A stretch of DNA of 64,000 bases from Bacteroidetes bacterium GWF2_33_16. GTDB lineage: Bacteria; Bacteroidota; Bacteroidia; Bacteroidales; UBA12077. The notes beneath the pieces were generated by a model, which did no database searches, was not told the origin of the DNA, and saw nothing but the letters and a program-made list of their open reading frames with translations. The stretch spans positions 310,001 to 374,000 of the forward strand of contig MEOE01000013.1 of the NCBI GenBank assembly GCA_001768565.1, read 5' to 3'. Positions 8,474 through 18,274 of this stretch are shown piece by piece (positions within the stretch are counted from its first letter, which is position 1; each line of letters starts with the position of its first letter). The translations under genes were made by a program, and so were the position numbers.

Positions 8474-10840
8474 TTAGAACGGATAGCCAATACCAATATT
8501 AAACGTCAGGTCGTCTCTCATGAAGCTTCTGTTACCAATAATCCATCTTTTATCTGAAGGTAATGAAGGATCTCTCAATTTTAGTCCAATATCTAAACGA
8601 AGAATCACGAATGAGAGGTCGAAACGAAAACCTAAACCGGATCCAATTGCTATCTCTTTATAAAACTCATTTTTATTAAAGAAAGCCCCTTCACGATTAT
8701 CTTCTTTAATAGACCAGATATTTCCAGCATCGAGAAACAATGCTGATTCGAGTATCCAGAAAAGTTTAAACCGGTATTCAAAATTCACTTCAAGCTTTAG
8801 GTCGGCTGTTTGGTTTGGGTATTTAGAAATAGTATCACCTGAAAATGAACCGGGACCAAGATCTCGAACATTCCACGCCCTTATACTATTTGCTCCTCCA
8901 GAAAAATATTTTTTCTCGAATGGAATTGATTGAGAATTTCCATAAGGAACTGCTCCCCCAACAAATAGTCTATAAACAAAGCTGTTTGTTTCATTTAATA
9001 TCTGATAATAACGGAAATCAACATCTGTTTTAAAATATTGAGAAAAAGGAATACCAAAAATCTGATAGCTACCATCAACTTTTGGGGCATCGATAATCTG
9101 CTTAAATGCAGTAAGGATATTACCCGACAATTCCGAATTTAGTCTGAGATAATAAAAATTTCGATTCTTTTTTATATCTTGATTATTAAAAAGGAGGCTA
9201 TAGCTTGTAACAGATACCAGGTGATTTTCATAACTAGACGACAACAGAGTTTTCTCTATATACGTTTTAAAATCAGAAGTTACAAAGGGCAATTTTACAG
9301 CATTAAATTCAACCAGACGAATTGAATGTTTCCTGAATCTATTTTCATCCCAAGTATAACCATATGAAAAATTAGCTATTGTTCTTTGATAATCAGGTCT
9401 ATCCTGGTAATTATAACCTACAGAAATTTGGGTTTTGGGTTTGTATTTTTTACTGAATTCCTCAGCCCTAAAAACAGGAAGTACGAATTTAGGAATATTT
9501 ATAGTAACATCGCCTCCCAGTTCAAGAGTGTTATTAATATCACGAATTTGTTCATTAAGAGTTTCTATTGATCCATTTAATTTAAAATCAACAACTTCGG
9601 CACCACCAAATAAACTTCGATGTTGATAGAGAATATTTCCTCCTACGCCAATATTTCCTGATGAATTTGTTCCTTGCAATTCCAATGTGTAGGACTGTAA
9701 AAAATACTTTGTTAATTGAATATTACAATCGAGATAGCCCAATGCAATACTATCGTTTGCCAATGAATCTAACTCTCTAAATTGAATATTTATCAACTTA
9801 AATAGCTGCAGACCATTTAAATGCTGATAAGTACTATTTACATTGTTTAAATTATAGAAACTACCCTCTCTAATAAAATTGGATTGAAATATTATTTTTC
9901 GATTTGTTCGATCAGAAGCTTGGTTAATAAAGTAAATACCATTATCATAAACAGTATCAAAATTACTATAATATTTTTCTTTCAATAAAAGAGCTTGTCG
10001 AGGATCGAAATCTGTATACACAAAGACCCTATTAATTTTATATTTTTTATGGTCTTCTACCTTAACTATATTATTGGTATCTTTTTGCTGAAATCTCTTA
10101 ATTATAAGGGTTAAATCGGCAGAAAGATTGTATGCAGAGCTATCGGCAAGGTATGTGATATACTGTTTGCTAAAATTGTAGTATCCTTTTTGTTTAAGCA
10201 ATAATTCAATTCGTTGCCTTTCATCCTGAAGCATATCTCTATCGAAATTACCACCAATTTTAATAAGAGAATTTGGTGTATCACCCAAAATAATAGGTTC
10301 GATTGCTTTGTCTTGAATTATATAGCTTAAACTTCTTATTTTAACAGGTTCGTTTGCATTAATATGATAATTAACTCTTACTTTTTTTCGTTTATAATAT
10401 ACAGTATCTTTTACCTGTGCATTAAAATAACCCTTGCTATTTAAATAACCAATTAGTTGCTGTGTAGATTTATTTTTAAGATATTCATCATAGATTATTG
10501 GTTCTTCGCCAATACGACGCAACCAACCGCTAAAACCTTTTTGTTTTTCAGGATTTGCCATATTATAAAGCCAGAGGTGAAATCGAACACCTAAAATCCG
10601 TTTATTTGATCTTTGACGAATATAATTTTTAAGCTCTTCTTTGCTAACTTTTCCCTGGTCAATCTTGACTTTCGATTTATCTAATAAATATTCATTATCG
10701 GCAACACGCTTGGTTGGACTGCAAGAGAATAATAAAATGGTTATAAAAATATAAAATAAATATTTTAGGCTCCTTCTTGAATTATTTACTATTGGGAGTA
10801 TTTTCGGCGCACTTATTTTATTTATATTTACATCAAGCAA
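8474..10840 (-). CDS. tamL: translocation and assembly module lipoprotein TamL (BamA/TamA family)
   Basis: A 788-residue outer-membrane protein of the Omp85 superfamily. An N-terminal lipobox (ILLFSCSPTKR, Cys near residue 40) predicts a lipoprotein, the feature that separates TamL from TamA. POTRA-like domains follow (for example GYLNSKGYFNAQV near 125-140 and a second block near 205-225), then a C-terminal 16-strand-type barrel with the conserved RGD-like turn region (GGANSIRAWNVRDLGPG) near 640. The family pairs with TamB to insert proteins into the outer membrane. No tamB lies next to it here. The annotated start is the only Met before the signal peptide, so a slightly later non-ATG start is possible. 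Confidence 0.88.
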   Translation of the reverse strand: MLDVNINKISAPKILPIVNNSRRSLKYLFYIFITILLFSCSPTKRVADNEYLLDKSKVKIDQGKVSKEELKNYIRQRSNKRILGVRFHLWLYNMANPEKQKGFSGWLRRIGEEPIIYDEYLKNKSTQQLIGYLNSKGYFNAQVKDTVYYKRKKVRVNYHINANEPVKIRSLSYIIQDKAIEPIILGDTPNSLIKIGGNFDRDMLQDERQRIELLLKQKGYYNFSKQYITYLADSSAYNLSADLTLIIKRFQQKDTNNIVKVEDHKKYKINRVFVYTDFDPRQALLLKEKYYSNFDTVYDNGIYFINQASDRTNRKIIFQSNFIREGSFYNLNNVNSTYQHLNGLQLFKLINIQFRELDSLANDSIALGYLDCNIQLTKYFLQSYTLELQGTNSSGNIGVGGNILYQHRSLFGGAEVVDFKLNGSIETLNEQIRDINNTLELGGDVTINIPKFVLPVFRAEEFSKKYKPKTQISVGYNYQDRPDYQRTIANFSYGYTWDENRFRKHSIRLVEFNAVKLPFVTSDFKTYIEKTLLSSSYENHLVSVTSYSLLFNNQDIKKNRNFYYLRLNSELSGNILTAFKQIIDAPKVDGSYQIFGIPFSQYFKTDVDFRYYQILNETNSFVYRLFVGGAVPYGNSQSIPFEKKYFSGGANSIRAWNVRDLGPGSFSGDTISKYPNQTADLKLEVNFEYRFKLFWILESALFLDAGNIWSIKEDNREGAFFNKNEFYKEIAIGSGLGFRFDLSFVILRLDIGLKLRDPSLPSDKRWIIGNRSFMRDDLTFNIGIGYPF

Positions 10841-10860
10841 AGCAATAATCTATTAAAGTC

Positions 10861-11658
10861 ATGTTCAGCAAAAATAAAATTAAATTCATTAATTCTTTAA
10901 AAAAAACGAAATACCGTGATGAGCATAAGCTTTTTTTTGCCGAAGGAGAGAAATTAGCTGATGAACTATTGAAATCAGGGATTAAAATTACAAATATTCT
11001 GGCAACAAAAGAATGGCTTGATATAAACTCGAAGAAAATAAATCAACGCAAGATAGAAATTGATGAAATTACTGAAAACAACTTACTTAAAATAAGCTCT
11101 TTATCAACTCCAAATAAAGTTTTTGTAATTGCAGAACAGCCGCAAAACGTATATACAACGGAAGATATTTCACAAAAATTATGTCTTTTGCTAGATGATA
11201 TAAATGACCCCGGCAATTTAGGCACTATAATACGAATAGCTGACTGGTTTGGAATACAAGATATTTTTTGCACCCCTACCAGTGTTGGTCTATACAATCC
11301 AAAGGTTGTACAATCAACAATGGGTGCAATTTGCAGAGTCAGGGTTCATTATGTTGAGTTTGAATCGTTGATTAATTCAGTAAAGGATTACCCTGATTTT
11401 TCCATTTATGGAACGTTTTTAGAAGGCAATACAATTTATAATGAGCCATTAGCAAAAAAAGGTTTTATAATTTTGGGGAGCGAATCGCATGGCATTTCTG
11501 ATAAATTAAAACCATTAATTACTAAGAAACTATATATACCTAGTTTCCCTGTTGGAGAAGCAAGCTCTGAATCGTTAAATATTTCGGTTGCTGCAGCGAT
11601 TGTTTGTTCTGAATTCAGACGTAGGGTGATTTCTACTCAAAATGCATCGAAACCATAA
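10861..11658 (+). CDS. TrmH-family RNA 2'-O-methyltransferase (SpoU class)
   Basis: A 265-residue SPOUT-fold methyltransferase that uses S-adenosylmethionine to methylate a ribose 2'-OH in rRNA or tRNA. An N-terminal substrate-binding domain of about 100 residues is followed by the three SpoU motifs: LDDINDPGNLGTIIRIADWF near 118-138, ILGSESHGIS near 203-212, and ASSESLNISVAAAI near 237-250. The exact target cannot be determined. Its 3' end overlaps the convergent porT gene by 26 bp, and it is divergent from tamL with only 20 bp between the starts. Confidence 0.9.
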   Translation: MFSKNKIKFINSLKKTKYRDEHKLFFAEGEKLADELLKSGIKITNILATKEWLDINSKKINQRKIEIDEITENNLLKISSLSTPNKVFVIAEQPQNVYTTEDISQKLCLLLDDINDPGNLGTIIRIADWFGIQDIFCTPTSVGLYNPKVVQSTMGAICRVRVHYVEFESLINSVKDYPDFSIYGTFLEGNTIYNEPLAKKGFIILGSESHGISDKLKPLITKKLYIPSFPVGEASSESLNISVAAAIVCSEFRRRVISTQNASKP

Positions 11659-12334
11659 AAACACGTGAATTAAAGCTATCTATCGAATTTGCATATTGTG
11701 GATAATCCTGCGATGGATCGGATGAAACAACATTTCTTGTTCCGACTGAATATTTAACTTCGGTCGAGAATTTAAAGAAGGTTAAATAAAAATCTATTCC
11801 AAAACCTATTTCATAATAAATATCGAATGGTTTTAGCTTAATATAAATTTTTTCATCCTCATTAAATTCTTTGTTACGAGCCATATCATTTCTAATATTA
11901 ACACCACCTACCAAATAAGGTCTATAGTTTTTAATACGATCGGCTTTATATTTAATAAGAAATGGAAGATCGATAAAAGTAGATTCAATAACCATTTTTG
12001 AGTCTAACTGATTATTCTTATCATAAAATAGCACATCTCGCTGCCCTAATGAAATACCGGGCAAGAAACGAAAGTCAAAATTATCGGAAAGTCTTAAACT
12101 AGAAACTACTGCTACGTGAAATCCAGGTGACAGATTATTAAGTTCAGGAATTAATGTATCAATTCCATTTGATTTCATAGAAGGATTAATATCAAAATCC
12201 ATGGTATTAAAACCCACTGTAAATCCAAAATGCAATACTTTATGATCGATTTCCTGATAATTAAGTGCAAACTCTTTTTGCGCCCAAGTTAGCTGAGAAA
12301 GTAAAACAAAAAATAATACTAGTTTATATCTCAC
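11633..12334 (-). CDS. porT: PorT-family outer-membrane protein of type IX secretion
   Basis: A 233-residue beta-barrel protein with a signal peptide (MRYKLVLFFVLLSQLTWAQ, cleavage after about residue 19). Its alternating strand pattern resembles the PorT family: FHVAVVSSLRLS, FRFLPGISLGQR, YRPYLVGGVNI and the aromatic C-terminal strand VFMVSMHFE. PorT is required for type IX secretion. Support comes from the position directly after ubiE/menG, a common Bacteroidota arrangement, and from the T9SS cargo at 25.2-29.7 kb. General OmpW/porin-like barrels look similar, so the PorT name is a strong inference. The 3' end overlaps the methyltransferase gene by 26 bp. Confidence 0.8.
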   Translation of the reverse strand: MRYKLVLFFVLLSQLTWAQKEFALNYQEIDHKVLHFGFTVGFNTMDFDINPSMKSNGIDTLIPELNNLSPGFHVAVVSSLRLSDNFDFRFLPGISLGQRDVLFYDKNNQLDSKMVIESTFIDLPFLIKYKADRIKNYRPYLVGGVNIRNDMARNKEFNEDEKIYIKLKPFDIYYEIGFGIDFYLTFFKFSTEVKYSVGTRNVVSSDPSQDYPQYANSIDSFNSRVFMVSMHFE

Positions 12335-12397
12335 AAAAATAACATTTATAGTTCTTAACGCTTATTTTACAAATATAGTATTATCAAATAAAAATGA

Positions 12398-13120
12398 CTA
12401 TTCTTTATTTCCAATATAAATACATGCAATGCCAAAACTCAATGATTGAAAACTACATTTTTTAAACCCAATTTGCTCCAATAAGTTAATAAAATTGACC
12501 TTTTCGGGAAATCTCATAACCGATTCGGGCAAATAGGTATATGCTGATTTATCTTTTGATACAATTCTCCCGATTAAAGGTAAAACTACTTTAAAGTAAA
12601 AATGATAAAACTGCTTAACAGGAAATCTATTTGGTTTTGAAAACTCAAGCACAATAAGTCTCCCTTTTGGTTTTAGAACTCTAAATATTTCGGATAATCC
12701 TTTTTCGAGGTTTTCGAAATTACGAACACCAAATGCCACTGTAACAGCATCGAAGGAATGGTCAGAAAATTGGATATTTTCTGAATCGCCTTTTTGAAGA
12801 TCAATAATATGGTTACAGTTTTTTTTCCTGATTTTTTGTTTTCCCAACTCCAACATTTGATCAGAAATATCGATACCCAGAATTCGTTCAGGATTTAATC
12901 GTAAAGCCTCGATAGCCAGATCGGCAGTACCAGTTGCTACATCAAGTATTTGTTTTGGATGAATATCTTTTAACCGATTTATTGCTTTTCTCCGCCATAT
13001 TATATCAATTCCTAATGATAAGAAATGATTTAAAAAATCGTATCGTCGGGCAATGTTATTAAACATTGCAGCAACCTGCTCTTTTTTGCCAGTTTGTTGA
13101 TTGCTATATGGTTTTGTCAC
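12398..13120 (-). CDS. menG: demethylmenaquinone methyltransferase
   Basis: A 240-residue class I SAM methyltransferase of the UbiE/MenG family that performs the last step of menaquinone synthesis (C-methylation of demethylmenaquinone). Motifs seen are AARYDFLNHFLSLGID near 25-40, the SAM-binding ILDVATGTADLAIEA near 60-74, the acidic loop ILGIDIS, and the family signatures AFGVRNFENLEKGL and VLEFSKPN. Bacteroidota use menaquinone, so demethylmenaquinone is the likely substrate. It starts 12 nt after purL and is followed by porT. Confidence 0.93.
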   Translation of the reverse strand: MTKPYSNQQTGKKEQVAAMFNNIARRYDFLNHFLSLGIDIIWRRKAINRLKDIHPKQILDVATGTADLAIEALRLNPERILGIDISDQMLELGKQKIRKKNCNHIIDLQKGDSENIQFSDHSFDAVTVAFGVRNFENLEKGLSEIFRVLKPKGRLIVLEFSKPNRFPVKQFYHFYFKVVLPLIGRIVSKDKSAYTYLPESVMRFPEKVNFINLLEQIGFKKCSFQSLSFGIACIYIGNKE

Positions 13121-13132
13121 AGATATCGGAGA

Positions 13133-15355
13133 TTATTCTTCTTTTAAAAGATTTTCCAATGCATTGTCATACATCTTTTTAATATCGGCAATAAAACCAA
13201 AGGAATTATCGTCGATACGAAGTTCAGTTTTGGTAACATGTCCTAATGCAGAGAACGGCACTTTTTGCTCAATCATATAATCAATAAAATGATCTTCGTG
13301 AGCTGGAGAAACCGTAACCACTACCCTGCCCTGTGCTTCACCAAACAAAAATGCATCTTTTCGAACTTCGGCATCAGTTGTAATATCGAATCCAAATCCG
13401 CGAGTAATAGCAGATTCGACAAGAGTAACAAAAAGGCCTCCATCAGACACATCATGTGCAGAGCGTATTAGGTGTTTTTTTATTAATCCTTTTACTGCTT
13501 CCTGAACATCGAATTCTTCTTCGAGATTGAAATATGGAGTAGGAGATTGACCAATATTATGAATATAATTAATGTATTCAGAAGAATTAATATCATCACG
13601 CGATTTTCCAACAAGGAAGATCATATCACCTTTATTTTTAAAGGCCATAGTCATGTGGTTCTTTTTGTTTTCAATTATTCCTATCATACCAATTGTTGGA
13701 GTTGGATGAACAGGCACAATTGTTCCAGCTTCTGACATTTGATTGTAGAAACTAACATTACCACCAGTTACAGGAGTATTAAACTTACGACATGCATGAG
13801 TCATGCCTTTTATAGCATGCACAAATTGCCAATATACTTCTGGATTATACGGATTTCCAAAATTTAAACAATTAGTAATTGCTAATGGAACACCACCAGA
13901 ACAAACAATGTTTCTTGCAGCTTCAGACACAGCAATAGCTGTACCTTTTTCAGGATCAGCTTTTACATAACGTGCATTACAATCAACAGTCATTGCAATA
14001 GCCTTATCTGTTCCCTTAATATTGTAAACGCCTGCGTCGGATGGGAAATTTGTACTCATATTACCAGTACCAACCATGGTATCATATTGTTCTATAACCC
14101 ATTTTTTAGAGGCAATATTTGGACTCTGCAATAAAGCAAGCGCAGTCTCTTTATAATTTTGAGGTTCAGGAACAGATTGAATATCGAATTTTTGAGTTGC
14201 TTTAAAATAAGCAGGCTCTTTGTATTCTCTTTCATACACAGGAGCTCCGCCACCCAACACTAATGTTGATGCAGGCACCTCGGCTACCAGTTCGTTGTGC
14301 ATATAAAAATATAGCTTATCATCGGCTATTACCTCTCCGATAATTGCACAATTAAGATCCCACTTTTTAAATATCTCTTCTACTATTTCTTCCTGGCCTT
14401 TATGAACGACAACCAACATTCTCTCCTGCGATTCGGACAAAAGAATCTCCCATGCATGCATTTCCTGCTGGCGTAGCGGAACTCTGTCGAGGTATACTTT
14501 CATCCCATGATTACCTTTTTCAGACATTTCGGATGTTGAACAGATTATACCAGCAGCACCCATATCCTGCATGCCAACTACAGCACCTGTTTTATTCAAC
14601 TCGAGAGTAGCTTCAAGCAACAATTTTTCCATAAATGGATCGCCCACCTGAACAGATGGAAGATCATCGGCCGAATTCTCATTTAAATCGGCAGATGCAA
14701 ATGTAGCTCCATGAATTCCATCTTTACCAGTAGAAGAACCCACGATATAAACAGGATTTCCAACACCTTTTGCAATGGCAGAAATCATTTCATCCTTTTT
14801 CATTATCCCAACCGACATAGCATTAACTAATGGATTGGCGTTGTAACATTTATCAAAAAATACTTCGCCACCTAATACCGGAATACCAAATGCATTACCA
14901 TAATCACCAATACCTTTAACAACACCTTTTAAGTGCCATTTGGTTCGTTGTAAATGAATATCACCAAAACGCAATGAGTTAAGCTGTGCTACTGGTCGGG
15001 CACCCATAGTAAAAATATCGCGGTTAATTCCACCTACACCAGTTGCAGCACCCTGATAAGGTTCAACAGCTGATGGATGGTTATGTGATTCGATTTTAAA
15101 TGCACAAGCCATCCCATCACCAATATCTACTAAACCCGCATTTTCTTTACCAGGCTCGGCAAGTAACTGTTTTCCAGTTCTAGGTAAAGTCTTTAACCAC
15201 TTTATTGAGTTTTTATACGAAGCATGTTCCGACCACATTACAGAATATACACTTAGCTCGGTAAAATTCGGAGTGCGACCTAAGATTTCCTTTATTTTTT
15301 CAAATTCTTCGGGGAGTAAACCTAATTGTTCAGCAGTTTTTACTGTAACTTCCAT
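13133..15355 (-). CDS. purL: phosphoribosylformylglycinamidine synthase subunit PurL (small form)
   Basis: ATP-dependent FGAM synthase of purine biosynthesis, 740 residues, matching the small PurL that works with separate PurQ (glutaminase) and PurS. Motifs are [11 protein letters not shown] near 40-50 (catalytic His region), [23 protein letters not shown] near 88-110 (given here as [10 protein letters not shown] and GAATGVGG), the second half [24 protein letters not shown], and [10 protein letters not shown] near 640. No glutaminase domain is fused and neither purQ nor purS lies nearby. The leader holds a small hairpin (TGGGT/ACCCA) too simple to be a purine riboswitch. It precedes menG by 12 nt. 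Confidence 0.96.
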   Translation of the reverse strand: MEVTVKTAEQLGLLPEEFEKIKEILGRTPNFTELSVYSVMWSEHASYKNSIKWLKTLPRTGKQLLAEPGKENAGLVDIGDGMACAFKIESHNHPSAVEPYQGAATGVGGINRDIFTMGARPVAQLNSLRFGDIHLQRTKWHLKGVVKGIGDYGNAFGIPVLGGEVFFDKCYNANPLVNAMSVGIMKKDEMISAIAKGVGNPVYIVGSSTGKDGIHGATFASADLNENSADDLPSVQVGDPFMEKLLLEATLELNKTGAVVGMQDMGAAGIICSTSEMSEKGNHGMKVYLDRVPLRQQEMHAWEILLSESQERMLVVVHKGQEEIVEEIFKKWDLNCAIIGEVIADDKLYFYMHNELVAEVPASTLVLGGGAPVYEREYKEPAYFKATQKFDIQSVPEPQNYKETALALLQSPNIASKKWVIEQYDTMVGTGNMSTNFPSDAGVYNIKGTDKAIAMTVDCNARYVKADPEKGTAIAVSEAARNIVCSGGVPLAITNCLNFGNPYNPEVYWQFVHAIKGMTHACRKFNTPVTGGNVSFYNQMSEAGTIVPVHPTPTIGMIGIIENKKNHMTMAFKNKGDMIFLVGKSRDDINSSEYINYIHNIGQSPTPYFNLEEEFDVQEAVKGLIKKHLIRSAHDVSDGGLFVTLVESAITRGFGFDITTDAEVRKDAFLFGEAQGRVVVTVSPAHEDHFIDYMIEQKVPFSALGHVTKTELRIDDNSFGFIADIKKMYDNALENLLKEE

Positions 15356-15577
15356 TTTTTAAAGCTTTAGAATAAATACTATGGGTTTAAGACCCAACAA
15401 ATATAAATAACAAAAAGATCATTTATGCATTAATCGAAAATTTTTCGACTTACAAAACTTTTAAACATTTTATTATTGCATTGTTTAACTGACACTTACC
15501 CCTATAACAAGTAAAAAAATGATCAATAATCATTAAATTTTATCTAATTTTATGTTTTAAAAAAAATATAAATAATT

Positions 15578-16336
15578 ATGAATAGAATTGCATTGATCAC
15601 AGGAGCCACATCTGGAATAGGCAGAGCTACGGCAATTAAGCTGGCACAAAATAATTTTGATATAATAATCAATGGTCGAAGAATTGAGCTGCTCGAAGAA
15701 CTTGAGCAAGAAATTAAAGAACAAACTACCGCGAAAGTTCATATTTTACATTTTGATGTTCGTGATAATGTGCATGTTATAAAATCCATTGACAGTTTGC
15801 CAAAAGAATGGAAAAACATTGATGTATTAGTAAACAATGCTGGTTTAGCCGTTGGATTAAATCATATTGACGAAGGAGATATTGATGACTGGGAACGAAT
15901 GATAGATACAAACATAAAAGGACTATTGTATGTTACTCGAAAAGTTTCTCCGCTAATGGTTGAAAAAAGAAGAGGACATATAATAAATATAGGGTCTATT
16001 GCAGGTAAAGAAACATACGAAAATGGCAATGTTTATTGTGGAACGAAACATGCCGTTGATGCTATATCAAAAGGGATGCGTATTGATTTATTAAAACACA
16101 GGATTAAAGTTACAGCTATACATCCGGGTATGGTTGAAACAGAATTCTCTTTGGTTCGGTTTAAAGGAGATAAAGAAAGAGCTGAAAAGGTTTATCAGGG
16201 ATTTAATCCACTAGTTGGCGATGATATTGCAGATACTATTCTCTATGTTTTAACACGACCCGAGCATGTATGTATAAATGATATGATAGTTATGGCAACT
16301 GCACAAGCAACTGCAACATATAAGGTTACAAATTAA
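15578..16336 (+). CDS. short-chain dehydrogenase/reductase (YdfG-like)
   Basis: A 252-residue classical SDR. The cofactor motif TGATSGIG is at residues 8-15, NNAG at 86-89, and the catalytic triad is Ser140, Tyr153 and Lys157 (INIGSIAG and YCGTK). Arg34-Arg35 (INGRRIE) after the second strand suggests a preference for NADP(H). The pattern resembles YdfG-type enzymes that oxidise L-allo-threonine or serine, but the substrate cannot be fixed. It is followed 26 nt later by a secreted hydrolase gene in the same direction. Confidence 0.88.
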   Translation: MNRIALITGATSGIGRATAIKLAQNNFDIIINGRRIELLEELEQEIKEQTTAKVHILHFDVRDNVHVIKSIDSLPKEWKNIDVLVNNAGLAVGLNHIDEGDIDDWERMIDTNIKGLLYVTRKVSPLMVEKRRGHIINIGSIAGKETYENGNVYCGTKHAVDAISKGMRIDLLKHRIKVTAIHPGMVETEFSLVRFKGDKERAEKVYQGFNPLVGDDIADTILYVLTRPEHVCINDMIVMATAQATATYKVTN

Positions 16337-16362
16337 TCACCATTATTAATTCTGCTGAAAAG

Positions 16363-17601
16363 ATGAAAAAAAGCATTTGTTTGTCTCTGCTTATTATAAT
16401 GTTTTCATATTATAATATACAGGCCTGCACTACAGCGATTGTTTCAGGTAAGTATACAAAAGATGGGAGACCTATATTATGGAAACATCGTGACTCTGAT
16501 TTTATACATAATAAACTAATGTATTTTACAGATGGTAAATATGAATATATAGGACTGGTTAATTCAAGCGACTTGGAAGGAAAAGAGGTTTGGACCGGTA
16601 CAAATGCTAATGGATTTTCCATAATGAATGCGGCATTATATGATGTTAACCTGCATGATACAACAGATTATAAAGACAAAGAAGGATTCTTAATGAAAAT
16701 GGCTTTGCAACAGTGTGCAACAATTGACGATTTTGAAAAATTGCTGAATACTCTCCCAAAGCCATTAGGAATAGCAGCCAGCTTTGGAGTTATTGATGCA
16801 CAAGGTGGAGCTGCCTATTACGAAACCGATAACTCTTCTTTTATAAAATATGATGCGAATGATTCAAGAATAGCTCCAAATGGATATATTATCCGTACCA
16901 ATTATTCATATAGAGGAGAGAAAGACAAAGGGTTTGGTTATATAAGATATGAAAATGCACATGATCATTTTAATCTTGCTTTTGCATCAAATACCTTAGA
17001 TTACAAGGTTATTCTGCAAGATTTTGACAGATCTTTTTACCACTCTCTTTTAAAAATTGATTATCGTGAAAATGATAAAGATTATAATCAGAAAGTTAAA
17101 TTTATTAATGCAGAAGATCTTATTGTCAGAAATAGCTCTGTAGCCAGCGTTTTAATACACGGTGTTAAAAAAGGAGAATCACCAGACTATACTACAATGT
17201 GGACAATTCTTGGGTTTCAATACACATCTGTTGCTATTCCGGCATGGGTAAAAGGTGGTTCGGCATTGCCCAAAATACTAACATCAGACAAAACCAACAA
17301 TGCGCCCCTTTGTGAGGCATCACTTGAATTAAAGAAAAAATGTTACCCCATAGAACGTGGATCAGGATATAAGTATTTAAATATTTGTGCAGTGATAAAT
17401 AGTGATAAAACTGGAATCCTTCAAAAAATAGAACCTATTGAGAAAAGTATTTTCGTTGAAACGGATAAAAAAGTTTCAACATGGCAGAAACAACAAATTA
17501 ATAATGAAGAAATTCAAAAATTTTATACCTGGATTGATAACTATATCATACAAGAATATAAGAAAGCGTTTCCGGATCTCGAGATTAAGATATCTGAATA
17601 A
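16363..17601 (+). CDS. secreted Ntn-type hydrolase (choloylglycine hydrolase / C45-like)
   Basis: A 412-residue exported protein. The signal peptide (about 1-21) ends in NIQA, and the next residue, Cys22 (ACTTAIVSG), fits the N-terminal nucleophile of choloylglycine-hydrolase and C45 acyl-transferase Ntn enzymes, which becomes exposed when the signal peptide is removed. The following block GRPILWKHRDSDF matches the family strand holding Arg/Asp residues, and WTGTNANGFSIMN fits the next conserved strand. Such enzymes cut amide bonds in, for example, bile salts, N-acyl homoserine lactones or penicillins; the substrate is unknown here. The Cys could instead be a lipidation site, but I consider the Ntn reading more likely. 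Confidence 0.72.
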   Translation: MKKSICLSLLIIMFSYYNIQACTTAIVSGKYTKDGRPILWKHRDSDFIHNKLMYFTDGKYEYIGLVNSSDLEGKEVWTGTNANGFSIMNAALYDVNLHDTTDYKDKEGFLMKMALQQCATIDDFEKLLNTLPKPLGIAASFGVIDAQGGAAYYETDNSSFIKYDANDSRIAPNGYIIRTNYSYRGEKDKGFGYIRYENAHDHFNLAFASNTLDYKVILQDFDRSFYHSLLKIDYRENDKDYNQKVKFINAEDLIVRNSSVASVLIHGVKKGESPDYTTMWTILGFQYTSVAIPAWVKGGSALPKILTSDKTNNAPLCEASLELKKKCYPIERGSGYKYLNICAVINSDKTGILQKIEPIEKSIFVETDKKVSTWQKQQINNEEIQKFYTWIDNYIIQEYKKAFPDLEIKISE

Positions 17602-17607
17602 TTTTAT

Positions 17608-17645
17608 AAAACACCACAAGCATTTAAACCCTTGTGGTGTTTTTC
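17608..17645 (+). terminator. strong intrinsic terminator of the Ntn hydrolase gene
   Basis: A perfect 10-bp stem (ACACCACAAG, 17611-17620, with CTTGTGGTGT, 17631-17640; 10-nt loop), flanked by A on the left and TTTTCTTTTT on the right. It starts a few nt past the stop codon. Confidence 0.88.
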
Positions 17646-17700
17646 TTTTTGGAATTTCATTTCATTTTTGTAATTTACTCAGCAATTATTATGTTATGCT

Positions 17701-18129
17701 ATGAGTTATAGAATAAACCTAAGTGAAACAGAAGAGGCAGAACTAAAAAAGATAGTTCGGGAAAATCAAAATCGCAAGAATGTTTTAAAAAGAGCATACT
17801 GTATTTTGCTTAAGAACGAGGGACAAAAGAATAAGAATATCATTCAGCTTTTAAAAATTCACGAAGATTCCATTGCAGACTGGACAAAAATCTATATCGA
17901 ACAAGGGATTCAAGGTCTTTTAAAATACAAATACTCACAACGAAGAAAGTCGAAACTAGCCCCATTTAAAACTAAAATTAAAAGAATGGCTTCGGCAAAA
18001 AATACAAGAACGGTTGAGCAATTGCAAAAGAAAATAAAAGAGAATCTTGACATTGACATTGAATATAGCTGGCTATACAGATATTGCAAGAAATATGAAA
18101 TTTATCCAGAATTAAAAAAAACCTCATAA
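17701..18129 (+). CDS. orphan IS630-type helix-turn-helix protein (transposase N-terminal part)
   Basis: A small basic protein of 142 residues. Residues about 5-75 resemble the helix-turn-helix N-terminus of IS630-family transposases (RAYCILLKNEGQKNKNI, LKIHEDSIADWTKIYIEQG, GIQGLLKYKYSQ). A second winged-helix-like part follows (RTVEQLQKKIKENLDIDI and SWLYRYCKKYEI). The DDE catalytic domain that should follow is absent: the frame ends at a clean stop, and the transaldolase gene begins 145 bp later. I saw no terminal inverted repeats. It may be the remnant of an insertion element or a retained DNA-binding protein. Confidence 0.65.
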   Translation: MSYRINLSETEEAELKKIVRENQNRKNVLKRAYCILLKNEGQKNKNIIQLLKIHEDSIADWTKIYIEQGIQGLLKYKYSQRRKSKLAPFKTKIKRMASAKNTRTVEQLQKKIKENLDIDIEYSWLYRYCKKYEIYPELKKTS

Positions 18130-18274
18130 TTTTTAAAAAATTCGATACTAAAAGTGCGGAAAAAGCTATTTCCATCAAATTAAAAAAACTCCTCTTTTAT
18201 ATTGATTTTTTTACTCAAAAAATTGCTTTAATTTCGCAACCAGATTTGATTATTAATTAATACAAAATAACAAC

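Noticed and set aside
15380..15397. Purine riboswitch in the purL leader
   Set aside because: Only a 5-bp hairpin TGGGT/ACCCA is present, far too small for an aptamer.
17605..18200. Complete insertion sequence around the IS630-like frame
   Set aside because: No terminal inverted repeats, no target-site duplication and no catalytic domain were seen; the flanking hairpin is an ordinary terminator.
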